Shown here: positions 43,574 through 55,989 of the stretch, piece after piece
Layout of the letters: each line of letters begins with the position of its first letter
How positions within the stretch are numbered: position 1 is the stretch's first letter
Assembly: GCF_002005145.1 (NCBI RefSeq)
Contig: NZ_CP019698.1
Coordinates: 124,001-188,000 of the forward strand
Reading direction: 5' to 3'
DNA length: 64,000 bases
DNA from: Desulforamulus ferrireducens
GTDB taxonomy: Bacteria > Bacillota > Desulfotomaculia > Desulfotomaculales > Desulfotomaculaceae
Notes under the pieces: model-generated
The model's database searches: none
What the model was told of the DNA's origin: nothing
Seen by the model: the letters and a program-made list of their open reading frames with translations, nothing else
Translations under genes and position numbers: made by a program

Positions 43574-43623
43574 AAGAAGATATGCAGGCCACTAAAAATG
43601 CTTATGATGAAACATAAACATAA

Positions 43624-43655
43624 AAAAGGACTTCGCTTTGGGACGAAGTCCTTTT
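43624..43655. terminator. Terminator between rtcB and the helicase gene
   Basis: AAAAGGACTTCG and CGAAGTCCTTTT form a perfect 12-bp stem. A and T runs on both sides fit a shared terminator for the convergent genes. Confidence 0.88.
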
Positions 43656-43724
43656 ACTATTTAAACATTGTATCAAACCTACCCCAAAATCCTGCCATGC
43701 ATTGGTGTTAGCAGCATTTCCCTA

Positions 43725-46364
43725 TTATTTACCCAGATAATTCAAAATAGCCGAAGCTAAGCTGTAGCCCCGTTCCTTACTGCCATAAACCAGTCCTCTG
43801 GCAACCATTGCCTCCAAGCGCAACAAGAAGAATTGCCTGTCGATGTCCAACAGGTCAGCGGCGAGCTGGAGCAATTGATGGTTAACGGGGCTAATCTCTG
43901 GTTGTTGCCGGTGGAGAGCGGCGATGAGGGCCAGCAGCATTTTTTCCTTTTCCACCAGACTTTTAACCTGTGTAGGGGCGGTTGGTTGTTTGAGTTGTAC
44001 AAAAAACTCCGGATATTGTTCCAGGGCAGTCATGGCTTGCTCACGCAGTAAGTTATACTGCCTTTCTGTTTCTCGGGCCTTTCTGCGTAAATCTTGGACA
44101 CCCGGTTGGTCTGTTGATGGAGTTTTTATTGATTGCAAGGGTGCCTGTTGGTCTGCCGGTTGCCTCAGGAAAGCTGCCAGTAGAATAATGGCACCTTCTT
44201 TATCCAAAGCAAAATTTTTTTGCTCACACTGAGGGATATGAATACAAGAAGGGCAGCCGTTTTGGCAAGGGCAATCTGCCACCAGGTCTAGACAACGCTC
44301 CAAAATACTTGGCAGGGACTCCAGGGAATTTTCGGCCAGACCGACGCCGCCCTGAAAATCATCATAGATATAAATGCGTCCGGAATGATCCTGATACTCA
44401 TAATGGCTGCCTAAATCGCTCCGTTCGCAGAGAATTTGCCAGGGAATTACCACCCGTAATAGGTGCTCAATGGCGTGCAGGGCTGCCTGGTGTCTTCGTT
44501 GGGGCAGCGCAGACAGAGGCAGATCCAGCCAAATGCCGGAGGTTGCCAGTTCCAATGGGGGCAAATCATGGTCCAGGGGTTGCTCATCCCAGCGCAAGGT
44601 TGCAGGGTTATATAATTTTAAAGCCAAGGTGTGGCGGAGAACGGTCAATTCCCCACCGTAGGCTATGCCACTGCCGATACGATTGCTTGTGCTGGCCTTA
44701 ACTCCGTATATCCTCACATCAATCACTGGTTGGGTGCGACTGCCGAGCAGGTTGTTGGGCAGTGGTTCCAAGTACACGGTTTTACTTTTAATATCCACCT
44801 GTCTAACTCTAAAATCTTTGCCTAAACTGCTTACAATTGCGCCGGGGTAGGCAGTAATAAGAACATCCTGGTAGGTGGTTTGTTCAATAATTTGGCCTGA
44901 GGTAAGTTTAAGCAGGTAACGCTCCTGATCACCCCGCAGCCCAATTTTTCCCGGTTGCCCCACTGGTAGGTAGCCCTTCACTGGCAGGGAGGGGTCCTGT
45001 TGCAACTTACCGTTACGGCGGAGAAACTGGACGGCATTGTAGTAGGCTTCCTTTTCCCAGTAGTTTAAATCTTCCTTTACCAGGGGTAACTCCTGAGCTG
45101 CTATGGGCAGATGGTCAGCCATAAATTGCAGTCGGTGGGGGTTGACGATGGCCTTTTCGCTGGGTTGAGCAAAAAAGAATTCCGGGTGGTTAACCATATA
45201 GCGGTCCAAGGGATCATCCGAGGCCACCAATACCACCAGGGATTTTTGGCGGCTACGGCCCACGCGGCCGCTTTGTTGCCAGGTAGAAGCAATGGAACCA
45301 GGAAAACCACAAAGGATACAAACATCCAGGTCGCCAATATCAATCCCTAATTCCAGGGCATTGGTACTGATGACACCGGCCAGCTTGCCGCTAAAAAGCT
45401 GCTCCTCCAGTTCCCGACGTTTTTCTGGTGTATAGGTACCCTTATAGGGAGTGACCTGAGAAGCTATTGTTGGTTCTTCCATTGCCAAACGACGGTAGGT
45501 GGACTCCACAATGTTTTTGGAACGGCCAAACATAATCACCCGGTGTTTTTCCCGTATGAATCGTGCCAGCATTTGGGCAGCATCAAAATGAGCCAGCGAC
45601 TGTGGTTGGTAAAAGACCATCGTTTTTTCACCGGTAGGACAGCTGTCCCCGGTAATCAGGGTGATGGGCAGGCCTGTTAGCCTTTGGGCAAAGTCCTCGG
45701 GGTTGGCGATGGTGGCTGAACAGAGAATAAATATTGGGTTGGCGCCATAATAAGTGCAAAGTCTCCTGAGACGACGAAATACTTGGCATACGTGGTTACC
45801 AAAGATACCTCGATAGGTGTGAGCTTCATCCACCACCACATACCTTAAATATTTAAAAAAATTAGACCAGTGACGATGCCTGGGCATTATGGTGGCGTGG
45901 AGAAAGTCCGGTGTTGAAAAAATCAATTGAGCGTTATTTAACAGAAAACTACGTTCGTTAAAGGGAGTATCACCATCACAGACGGCCAATTGCGGTGGTG
46001 CAGCGGGCCAATGGATGGTGTTGACATTCTTTTGCATAGCTTGCAGTTGATTTTGTCCCAACGCCTTGGTCGGGGTTAGATAAAGGGCTGTAGACAGAGG
46101 GCTTTGAGCAAAGGTATTTAAGATGGGTACAGTGTAAACCAGGCTCTTACCGCTGGCGGTGCTGGTACAAATCATAATGTTTTTGCCTTCTAGAATAGTT
46201 TTAACGGCCTTGGCCTGATGCTGGTAAAGTTTTTCAATACCGCCAGTTTTTAACCCTTGTACCACAATGTCGGATATGTCCGCTGGAAAATCAGCAAATT
46301 TCGGTGTTTTGGCTGGCAATGTTGTTTGTGAAATAATGCCACCTTGATTAAGTAAGCGATACAT
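43725..46364 (-). CDS. mrfA: DEAD/DEAH-box helicase of the MrfA/YprA type
   Basis: 879 residues. Superfamily 2 helicase: Walker A is CTSTASGKSLVY near residue 66, then VVVDEAHTYRGIFG (DEAH) near 173, ILCSATIANP, TNALELGIDIGDLD and QQSGRVGRS for the later motifs. A Cys-rich DUF1998-type zinc site (DCPCQNGCPSCIHIPQC) lies near residue 700. B. subtilis MrfA repairs mitomycin-induced damage with the exonuclease MrfB. Here a C-terminal helical extension of about 160 residues follows, and no MrfB gene adjoins. The symbol is by family resemblance. Confidence 0.85.
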   Translation of the reverse strand: MYRLLNQGGIISQTTLPAKTPKFADFPADISDIVVQGLKTGGIEKLYQHQAKAVKTILEGKNIMICTSTASGKSLVYTVPILNTFAQSPLSTALYLTPTKALGQNQLQAMQKNVNTIHWPAAPPQLAVCDGDTPFNERSFLLNNAQLIFSTPDFLHATIMPRHRHWSNFFKYLRYVVVDEAHTYRGIFGNHVCQVFRRLRRLCTYYGANPIFILCSATIANPEDFAQRLTGLPITLITGDSCPTGEKTMVFYQPQSLAHFDAAQMLARFIREKHRVIMFGRSKNIVESTYRRLAMEEPTIASQVTPYKGTYTPEKRRELEEQLFSGKLAGVISTNALELGIDIGDLDVCILCGFPGSIASTWQQSGRVGRSRQKSLVVLVASDDPLDRYMVNHPEFFFAQPSEKAIVNPHRLQFMADHLPIAAQELPLVKEDLNYWEKEAYYNAVQFLRRNGKLQQDPSLPVKGYLPVGQPGKIGLRGDQERYLLKLTSGQIIEQTTYQDVLITAYPGAIVSSLGKDFRVRQVDIKSKTVYLEPLPNNLLGSRTQPVIDVRIYGVKASTSNRIGSGIAYGGELTVLRHTLALKLYNPATLRWDEQPLDHDLPPLELATSGIWLDLPLSALPQRRHQAALHAIEHLLRVVIPWQILCERSDLGSHYEYQDHSGRIYIYDDFQGGVGLAENSLESLPSILERCLDLVADCPCQNGCPSCIHIPQCEQKNFALDKEGAIILLAAFLRQPADQQAPLQSIKTPSTDQPGVQDLRRKARETERQYNLLREQAMTALEQYPEFFVQLKQPTAPTQVKSLVEKEKMLLALIAALHRQQPEISPVNHQLLQLAADLLDIDRQFFLLRLEAMVARGLVYGSKERGYSLASAILNYLGK

Positions 46365-46424
46365 GTTGACTCACTCCAAAAAAGAACTAGGGGAATGAGT
46401 TCGCCACAGGGCGGGAATATCCTA

Positions 46425-46577
46425 TTAGAACTTGCCGGTAGGCATATTGGGATGAACCGGATCTCTTTCGATGGTTCTTGATGCCGGCTCAGAAAGATCT
46501 TTAACCAAAGGAATATGACAACTGGTACACTTGCTTATCCCTGCGGTAAATTCACTTTTGCACTTGGGACAAAACAT
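46425..46577 (-). CDS. Small zinc-ribbon protein (50 aa)
   Basis: Starts MFCPKCKSEFTAGISKCTSC and ends PNMPTGKF. Two C-x2-C pairs (C3/C6 and C17/C20) form a likely zinc ribbon. GGAGG lies 7 bp before the ATG, so it is probably a real gene. Its function is unknown. It lies 60 bp upstream of the helicase gene in the same direction and may be co-transcribed. Confidence 0.7.
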   Translation of the reverse strand: MFCPKCKSEFTAGISKCTSCHIPLVKDLSEPASRTIERDPVHPNMPTGKF

Positions 46578-46835
46578 ATTTATTCCTCCTACAAATTCTT
46601 AATGCGTCCAATTGGGCTGAAATAACGCATTTACTCCTTCGATTTATTAATGAAGGAGTTTTTATTTGAACAAAGCCATGTTGTTAAACGGCAGAGGTTT
46701 GCGGTACTTGCTCCCGTTAATAAGTTACAAAATTCTTTAGCATATATTACAAATTCCAGAATCAGCTGGGTTCAGGCATTAATTTGTATTAAGCTAGAAT
46801 ATATTTATTTATGTTCTAGAATGGGAGGTGCCGCC

Positions 46836-47999
46836 ATGCCCCTAAAACAGTTTAGGGATTCGGAAGGTTGTTTCTCTTACTTAATCTATTGTGAACAGGA
46901 AAGGGTAGCTGCCGTAGTTGATGCCAACCATGAGATTGATTTGTACCTAGCGGCTATCAAGGATTTAGGACTCTCCTTAAGCTACGCCGTAGATACCCAT
47001 ACCCATGTGGATCACGATAGTTTATCCGGGGAGTTGGCAAAGCTGACCGGGGCCAAGGTGCTCATGCACCCGTCCTATGTGGAGCAAAGAAAACTGGGGG
47101 CGGCTTTTACCGGGAATAAAGCCATTGAAAAACACCTGGCCCACAATTCACAAATTTCTGTGGACATTACCCCCCAAGATGGGGAAATAATCAAATTGGG
47201 CAAGGTTGAAATAAAGGTTCTTTACACCCCCGGGCATACCCTGGATAGTATCTCCTTAGTGGTTGATGGCAAAGTCTTAACCGGCGATATTCTAATGATT
47301 GGCAGCTGTGGACGCTCGGACTTCCCCGGTGGCAGTAATGAAGATATGTACCATAGTTTATATCATAAACTGCTGCCCCTGGGCGAGGACTACATCATCT
47401 ATCCGGCCCATGATTATCATAAAAATATTAATACTGTTATGGGCTATGAATTAGTTAATAACCCCTTCCTCAAACATAGCTCTAAGCAGGAATTTGTTAA
47501 ATTTGCCGAGGAATCCTTTGCTAAATTACCCAGCTTTAGTTCCGGGGAGAAGATTCAATGTTCTCTCACGCCGGCTTCACAGACACCTGCACAACCTGCT
47601 CCACCCACCACAACCAGTCCGCTCATGGGCCAGATGTGCAGTGCCATGGAATATTACTTTAGAACCATCCCCCAGCACTGGAATCTGGTAGATAGCACGG
47701 AAATGGTAGAAATCATAACTAAAGGCGATCAGCAAGTCTTAATTTTAGATGTTAGACAGCCAGAGGAATATAAAGAGGGGCACATACCCGGGGCTATTAA
47801 CTTACCGGTGCGCGAATTGCCGGTAAGGGTTAAAGAACTGCCGACGAATCTTGAACTACCAATTATTACGGTATGCCATAGCGGAGCCAGATCCGCCTAT
47901 GCTGCCATGTTTCTCCGAGGGTATGGTTATTCCCATGTAAGAAGTCTGGATTTAGGTATGCACAGGTGGAAAGAGTTGGGCTTGCCCATCACAGCGTAA
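46836..47999 (+). CDS. Metallo-beta-lactamase fold protein with rhodanese domain
   Basis: 387 residues from the ATG at 46836, after GGGAGGTG; a 62-codon extension from 46650 lacks a site. The N-terminal MBL domain has the metal motif THTHVDHD (H55, H57, D59, H60), TPGHTLDSISL and PAHDY, resembling persulfide dioxygenase (ETHE1 type) hydrolases. A Pro/Thr-rich linker near residues 250-270 leads to a rhodanese domain (LILDVRQPEEYKEGHIPGAI) with active-site C347 in VCHSGARSA. It probably handles glutathione-like persulfides or sulfane sulfur; the substrate is inferred. Confidence 0.85.
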   Translation: MPLKQFRDSEGCFSYLIYCEQERVAAVVDANHEIDLYLAAIKDLGLSLSYAVDTHTHVDHDSLSGELAKLTGAKVLMHPSYVEQRKLGAAFTGNKAIEKHLAHNSQISVDITPQDGEIIKLGKVEIKVLYTPGHTLDSISLVVDGKVLTGDILMIGSCGRSDFPGGSNEDMYHSLYHKLLPLGEDYIIYPAHDYHKNINTVMGYELVNNPFLKHSSKQEFVKFAEESFAKLPSFSSGEKIQCSLTPASQTPAQPAPPTTTSPLMGQMCSAMEYYFRTIPQHWNLVDSTEMVEIITKGDQQVLILDVRQPEEYKEGHIPGAINLPVRELPVRVKELPTNLELPIITVCHSGARSAYAAMFLRGYGYSHVRSLDLGMHRWKELGLPITA

Positions 48000-48047
48000 A
48001 TTAGAGCGGCAAATCTTGCTCAACGGACTGATAAATAATGGTTTATT

Positions 48048-48084
48048 TATATCACCTCAAGGCTATCCGGGGGTGATTTTTTAT
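48048..48084 (+). terminator. Terminator after the MBL-rhodanese gene
   Basis: ATCACC with GGGTGAT around a 20-nt loop, followed by TTTTTTATT. Confidence 0.6.
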
Positions 48085-48098
48085 TGCCATTTTTCAAA

Positions 48099-48154
48099 AA
48101 TATACCTGCATTTTCAAGGTTTTTTCTAAATTTTGTTGAAAATGCAGGTATATT
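48099..48154 (+). promoter_or_regulatory. 19-bp perfect inverted repeat before the histidine kinase
   Basis: AATATACCTGCATTTTCAA at 48099-48117 is exactly complementary to 48136-48154, with an 18-nt T-rich loop. It lies just upstream of the ribosome site AAGGAGG (48159-48165), so it could be an operator, a leader hairpin or a terminator/attenuator. Confidence 0.6.
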
Positions 48155-48171
48155 GGTTTAAGGAGGAAAAG

Positions 48172-49710
48172 GTGTTGGGTAGTCCGGGTAGGTACAGGAT
48201 AAAATGCCGCCAAAAAAGAGTTTCTCAGCGACTTAAATATAAAGAAAACTATCAGCTAATTATTGAAAATCAAAATGAGCTTATCGTCAAAGCAGACCTT
48301 GAGGGTAGATTATTATTTGTCAGCCAAACTTACTGCGATACCTTTCAAAAAACAAGAGAAGAACTTATAGGTCAAAAATATATGCCCTTGGTTCATCCAG
48401 ATGATAGGGAAATTACGGCCAAGGCTATGGAAGCCTTATTTCACCCCCCTTATACCTGTTATGTTGAGCAAAGGGCGTTAACCAAAAATGGTTGGCGTTG
48501 GTTTGCTTGGTCCGATAAAGCTGTGTTAGATAAGGATAACAATGTTGTAGCTATTATCGGGGTGGGACGGGACATAACAAATCGCAAAATTGCAGAGGAA
48601 AGATTGCGGCAGTATCAAGATTGTTTGGAAGATCTGGTCAGGGAACGCACCAAGAGATTAGAGGAAGAAATAAATGAACGCAAAAAAGCGGAAGAAAGGT
48701 TTGCCAAGGCCTTTCATGCTAATCCCAATCCCATGGGCATTTGCCGCTTCAGCGATGGGATAATGGTAGATGTTAATGAAGCCTTCCTAAAACATTCTGG
48801 TTATGAAAAAAGTGAGTTATTACAGAAGTCCGCCTTGGCATTAAATATTTGGGTGGATAGACACCAGTTTGCCAGGATTCTTCAAACACTAAAAACTAAA
48901 GGAAGAGTAGAAAACGAAGAGGTTTTATTACGAAATAAGGCTGGGGAAATACGAACAATCATCTACTCCGCAGAAAGGATAAGCATTTCAGGAGAAAATT
49001 TTGTCTTGTTTTCTGTAACTGATATAACAGAAAGAAAGCAAAAAGAGCTAGTTATGCGACGGCTGGAACGCTTGAGTTTAATCGGCAGCATGGCAGCGGG
49101 TATAGCCCATGAAATTAGGAACCCCATGACCACAGTGCGGGGCTTTTTGCAGTTAAACATGTCCAAGTTGGCATCAGAGAGGGATAAGGAAATCTTTAGG
49201 TTAATGATAGCAGAGTTAGATCGGGCAAATGAGATCATCACCAATTTTTTGGCTCTGGGTAAGGATTGTTCACTGCCTAAGCAAACAAAAAATTTAAATC
49301 AGGTAATTATGGAACTCTACCCCTTAATACAGGCGGATGCCCTTAATTCCCATATGAACATTAGCCTGGATTTAGGGGATATTGCGGAAATCAATATTAA
49401 TGAAAATGAAATAAAACAGTTAATCTTAAATTTGGTTCGCAATGGTTTGGAGGCCATGGACCAGCCGGGAGAGGTAAAAATAATAACCTATATGAAAAAC
49501 AATCAAGTTATTTTGGCGGTACGGGATCAAGGAAAAGGCATCAAAAAAGAAATGCTTTATATGTTAGGAACACCGTTTTTTACCACCAAGGCAGAGGGAA
49601 CAGGGTTAGGACTGGCCACTTGTTATAGTATTGCAGATCGGCATAATGCCACCATTGAGGTAACCTCGGATGAGCAGGGGACAACCTTTTACGTACTATT
49701 TCCTCTTTAA
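48172..49710 (+). CDS. PAS-domain sensor histidine kinase
   Basis: 512 residues from GTG 48172, after AAGGAGG; the upstream frame runs through the inverted repeat. There are no membrane helices. Two PAS domains (residues about 25-140 with FVSQTYCDTFQKTREEL; about 170-290 with DVNEAFLKHSGYEKSEL) are separated by a coiled coil (RERTKRLEEEINERKKAEER). The dimerisation domain has H313 in AGIAHEIRNPMTTVRGF, and the ATPase domain has NLVRNGLEAM and KGIKKEMLYMLGTPF. The H-box resembles sporulation kinases feeding Spo0A. No response regulator adjoins, so it is an orphan kinase. Confidence 0.88.
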   Translation: MLGSPGRYRIKCRQKRVSQRLKYKENYQLIIENQNELIVKADLEGRLLFVSQTYCDTFQKTREELIGQKYMPLVHPDDREITAKAMEALFHPPYTCYVEQRALTKNGWRWFAWSDKAVLDKDNNVVAIIGVGRDITNRKIAEERLRQYQDCLEDLVRERTKRLEEEINERKKAEERFAKAFHANPNPMGICRFSDGIMVDVNEAFLKHSGYEKSELLQKSALALNIWVDRHQFARILQTLKTKGRVENEEVLLRNKAGEIRTIIYSAERISISGENFVLFSVTDITERKQKELVMRRLERLSLIGSMAAGIAHEIRNPMTTVRGFLQLNMSKLASERDKEIFRLMIAELDRANEIITNFLALGKDCSLPKQTKNLNQVIMELYPLIQADALNSHMNISLDLGDIAEININENEIKQLILNLVRNGLEAMDQPGEVKIITYMKNNQVILAVRDQGKGIKKEMLYMLGTPFFTTKAEGTGLGLATCYSIADRHNATIEVTSDEQGTTFYVLFPL

Positions 49711-49881
49711 TATCTGCATAAACCATCACCCAGACAAAACAGCCGCCTACTAACCTGTCAATATATTGAACAAGCAGGAATTCAACAAAATTTGTGGAAT
49801 TTTGAATTAGTTAATCAGTATCAAATGCTGACAGGGCCATAACTCTTAATAAATATATTATTTAAGGAAGGAGCGATTGGG

Positions 49882-50436
49882 TTGACAGAACAATTAAAGG
49901 ACATTGGTGCCCGTTTATCCATGCTGCGTGAGTCCATGGGGCTAACCCCGGAGAAAATAGCAGCGGCATTGGATGTTCCGGTGGAGGACTACTTGCTTTA
50001 CGAAGCCGGGGAAAAGGATTTTTCCTTTAGCTTTCTTTATAACGTAGCAGGTATTTTAGGTGTGGACGTGGTGGATCTCATCAGCGGTGAGACACCAAAG
50101 TTATCCCTGTGTACAGTGGTAAGGGCAGGGGGCGGCTATGAGATTAACCGCAGAAAGGCTTACGATTATAAACATTTGGCCTTTACCTTCCGCAACAAAA
50201 AGGCTGAACCCTTTATGGTGACGGTGGAACCTAAGGGTGATATCATACCTGAGCGCCATGCCCACGAAGGACAGGAGTTTAATTACATGGTGGCAGGGTC
50301 GATGGACTTTTATCTTGGTGATATGGTTTACACCTTGAACGAGGGCGACAGCGTCTACTTCGATTCGTCGGTTCCTCATGCCATGAAGGCCAATGGTGAC
50401 ACCCCGGCGAAGTTTCTGGCCATTGTCATGAAATAA
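49882..50436 (+). CDS. XRE-type HTH regulator with cupin domain
   Basis: 184 residues. N-terminal helix-turn-helix (GARLSMLRESMGLTPEKIAA ALDVPVEDYLLYEAGE, residues about 8-65), C-terminal cupin with HAHEGQEFNYMVAG and GDSVYFDSSVPHAM. Such proteins usually bind a small ligand in the cupin and control the adjacent operon. The start is TTG 49882 after AAGGAAGGAG. It ends 14 bp before the acyl-CoA synthetase, so it probably regulates that gene in response to its substrate or product. Confidence 0.88.
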   Translation: MTEQLKDIGARLSMLRESMGLTPEKIAAALDVPVEDYLLYEAGEKDFSFSFLYNVAGILGVDVVDLISGETPKLSLCTVVRAGGGYEINRRKAYDYKHLAFTFRNKKAEPFMVTVEPKGDIIPERHAHEGQEFNYMVAGSMDFYLGDMVYTLNEGDSVYFDSSVPHAMKANGDTPAKFLAIVMK

Positions 50437-50450
50437 AGGAGGAACCGCAC

Positions 50451-52136
50451 ATGCTTATGTATGAAAGATTTATCGGCAGACACCGGGATGACTTTGTCAC
50501 CCTGGAGGATTTATATAAGAACTATTCCATTAAGTGTTCGGATGATTTTAATTTCGCTTATGATGTGCTGGATCAACTGGCGGCAGAAAAACCGGACAGC
50601 CTGGCTATGCTCTGGGTGAGCAAGCATGGCGAAGAAAAGAGAATTACCTTTGGCGAGATGAAACGCTGGACGGACAAAACAGCCAATTATTTTAAGTCAC
50701 TGGGCATTAAAAAAGGTGATTTTGTCCTGCTGGTATTGAAAAGAAGCTATTTATTTTGGTATGCCATACTGGCTCTGCACAAAATCGGTGCGGTGGCTGT
50801 CCAGGCAACCCATCTCTTAACGACTAAAGATTACGTCTATCGCTGCCAGAAGGCTGGCATAAAAATGGCGGTAATTACCGGCGACGGCAATTGCACCGAG
50901 GAATTTGACAAAGCAGCTCCGGAATGTCCCACTGTCCAGCTAAAGGTTGTTACCGGAGGCAAGGCAGCGGGGGAAGGTTGGCTGGATTTTGAGGCCGGTA
51001 TCGCTGCTGCCTCGGAAGACTGGCAGCGTCCTACGGGGGAAGAGGCAACCAAGATTTCGGATATTATGATTGCCGCTTTTTCCTCTGGTACCACCGGCTA
51101 TCCCAAGATGGTGGCCCACGACCATTCCTATCCCCTGGGTCATATCATGACCGGTGTCTTTTGGCATAGGGCGGAGCCGGGCGGTTTGCATTTCACCATT
51201 TCCGACACCGGCTGGTTAAAATCCCTGTGGGGTAAGCTTTACGGCCAGTGGTTCGCCGAATCTGCGGTCTTTACCTATGATTTCGATACCTTTAGTGGGG
51301 CGGATATTTTAGAAAAACTAGCCAAATACCGCATTACCACCTTTTGTGCCCCACCAACAATGTACCGGTTTATGTTAAAAGAGGATGTTGCCAGTTATGA
51401 TTTGTCGGCTTTAAAACACTGCTGCACAGCAGGGGAAGCCTTAAATCCCGAAGTTTATAATCAGTGGAAGAAGGCCACCGGTCTGCGTATTTTTGAGGGC
51501 TTTGGACAAACCGAAACAACCCTCTCCTGTTCCACGTTGTATCCCTGGGTGCAACCAAGACCCGGTTCCATGGGGTTGCCTACTCCCGGTTATGACCTGG
51601 TTGTGGTAGATGAAAATGGTAACGAGGTGGATCCGGGGGTGACCGGAGAGATTTGTTTAAGAGCCGAAAGTATGGCCAGCAGACCCAAGGGTTTGTTTAT
51701 GGGCTACTATAAGGATGAAGGAAGTACCCAGAGGGCCTGGCATGATGGCTTGTATCATACGGGGGACACGGCCTACCGGGACGAACTGGGCTTTCTCTGG
51801 TATGTGGGCAGAAATGATGATATCATCAAATCCTCCGGCTACCGCATTGGGCCCTTTGAGGTGGAGTCGGCTCTGGCAGAGCATCCCGCTGTATTGGAAT
51901 CGGCGGTAACCGGCGTTCCTGATCCCATCCGGGGGTTTGTTGTCAAAGCTACCATCGTGCTGTCTCCAGGTTACGAACCCAGTGAAGAACTGGTGAAGGA
52001 ATTACAAAACCATGTTAAAAAGACCACCGCTCCCTACAAATATCCCCGGGTGATTGAATTTGTATCGGAACTGCCCAAAACCATCAGCGGAAAAATTCGG
52101 CGGGTGGCCATTCGGGAAAAAGATATGCGGCGATAA
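50451..52136 (+). CDS. AMP-forming acyl-CoA synthetase
   Basis: 561 residues, ANL superfamily. Makes acyl-CoA from a carboxylic acid, ATP and CoA. The P-loop is AAFSSGTTGYPKMVAHDHS near residue 205, GFGQTETTLS near 350, then LYHTGDTAYRDELGFLWYVG and GRNDDIIKSSGYRIGPFEVE; the C-terminal lysine lies in KTISGKIRRV. Overall it most resembles medium-chain/benzoate-type (MACS) synthetases rather than acetyl-CoA synthetase; the substrate is not fixed by the sequence. AAAGGAGG precedes the ATG. It is coupled to the cupin regulator upstream. Confidence 0.88.
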   Translation: MLMYERFIGRHRDDFVTLEDLYKNYSIKCSDDFNFAYDVLDQLAAEKPDSLAMLWVSKHGEEKRITFGEMKRWTDKTANYFKSLGIKKGDFVLLVLKRSYLFWYAILALHKIGAVAVQATHLLTTKDYVYRCQKAGIKMAVITGDGNCTEEFDKAAPECPTVQLKVVTGGKAAGEGWLDFEAGIAAASEDWQRPTGEEATKISDIMIAAFSSGTTGYPKMVAHDHSYPLGHIMTGVFWHRAEPGGLHFTISDTGWLKSLWGKLYGQWFAESAVFTYDFDTFSGADILEKLAKYRITTFCAPPTMYRFMLKEDVASYDLSALKHCCTAGEALNPEVYNQWKKATGLRIFEGFGQTETTLSCSTLYPWVQPRPGSMGLPTPGYDLVVVDENGNEVDPGVTGEICLRAESMASRPKGLFMGYYKDEGSTQRAWHDGLYHTGDTAYRDELGFLWYVGRNDDIIKSSGYRIGPFEVESALAEHPAVLESAVTGVPDPIRGFVVKATIVLSPGYEPSEELVKELQNHVKKTTAPYKYPRVIEFVSELPKTISGKIRRVAIREKDMRR

Positions 52137-52160
52137 ACATCTATAATAATCAGCATGGAT

Positions 52161-52194
52161 TCGTGCCGCTTCAGGTGCGAATCCCTTACTGTTT
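52161..52194 (+). terminator. Hairpin after the acyl-CoA synthetase
   Basis: GGATTCGTGCC pairs with GGTGCGAATCC; no strong T run follows. Confidence 0.5.
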
Positions 52195-52278
52195 CTAGTT
52201 TATATTGTATACTTCCCTGCTTAGCCTTGTTTCTTTTGTTTGCAAAATTTATAATATTATGAGTATTTTGCTAGGTAG

Positions 52279-55839
<3,561 letters not shown>

Positions 55840-55848
55840 AGAATAACC

Positions 55849-55884
55849 TAAGGTCGTAGCAAATCGCTGCGGCCTTAAGTTATT
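55849..55884 (+). terminator. Terminator after the pyruvate oxidoreductase gene
   Basis: TAAGGTCGTAGC pairs with GCTGCGGCCTTA (with G-U pairs), followed by a T-rich stretch. Confidence 0.75.
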
Positions 55885-55989
55885 TTAAAGAAATAGTTAT
55901 ATTAGCCGTTAATTGAGCATTGTCAAGTCAGTACTTTATGTGTTACAAAGAAGCTTAGTAGAAAATACTCACACAAAGGAGAAATTAAA

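Noticed and set aside
46650-46835. 62-codon N-terminal extension of the MBL-rhodanese protein
   Set aside because: The MBL fold begins at the ATG at 46836, which has a good GGGAGGTG site; the extension has none and lacks resemblance to the family.
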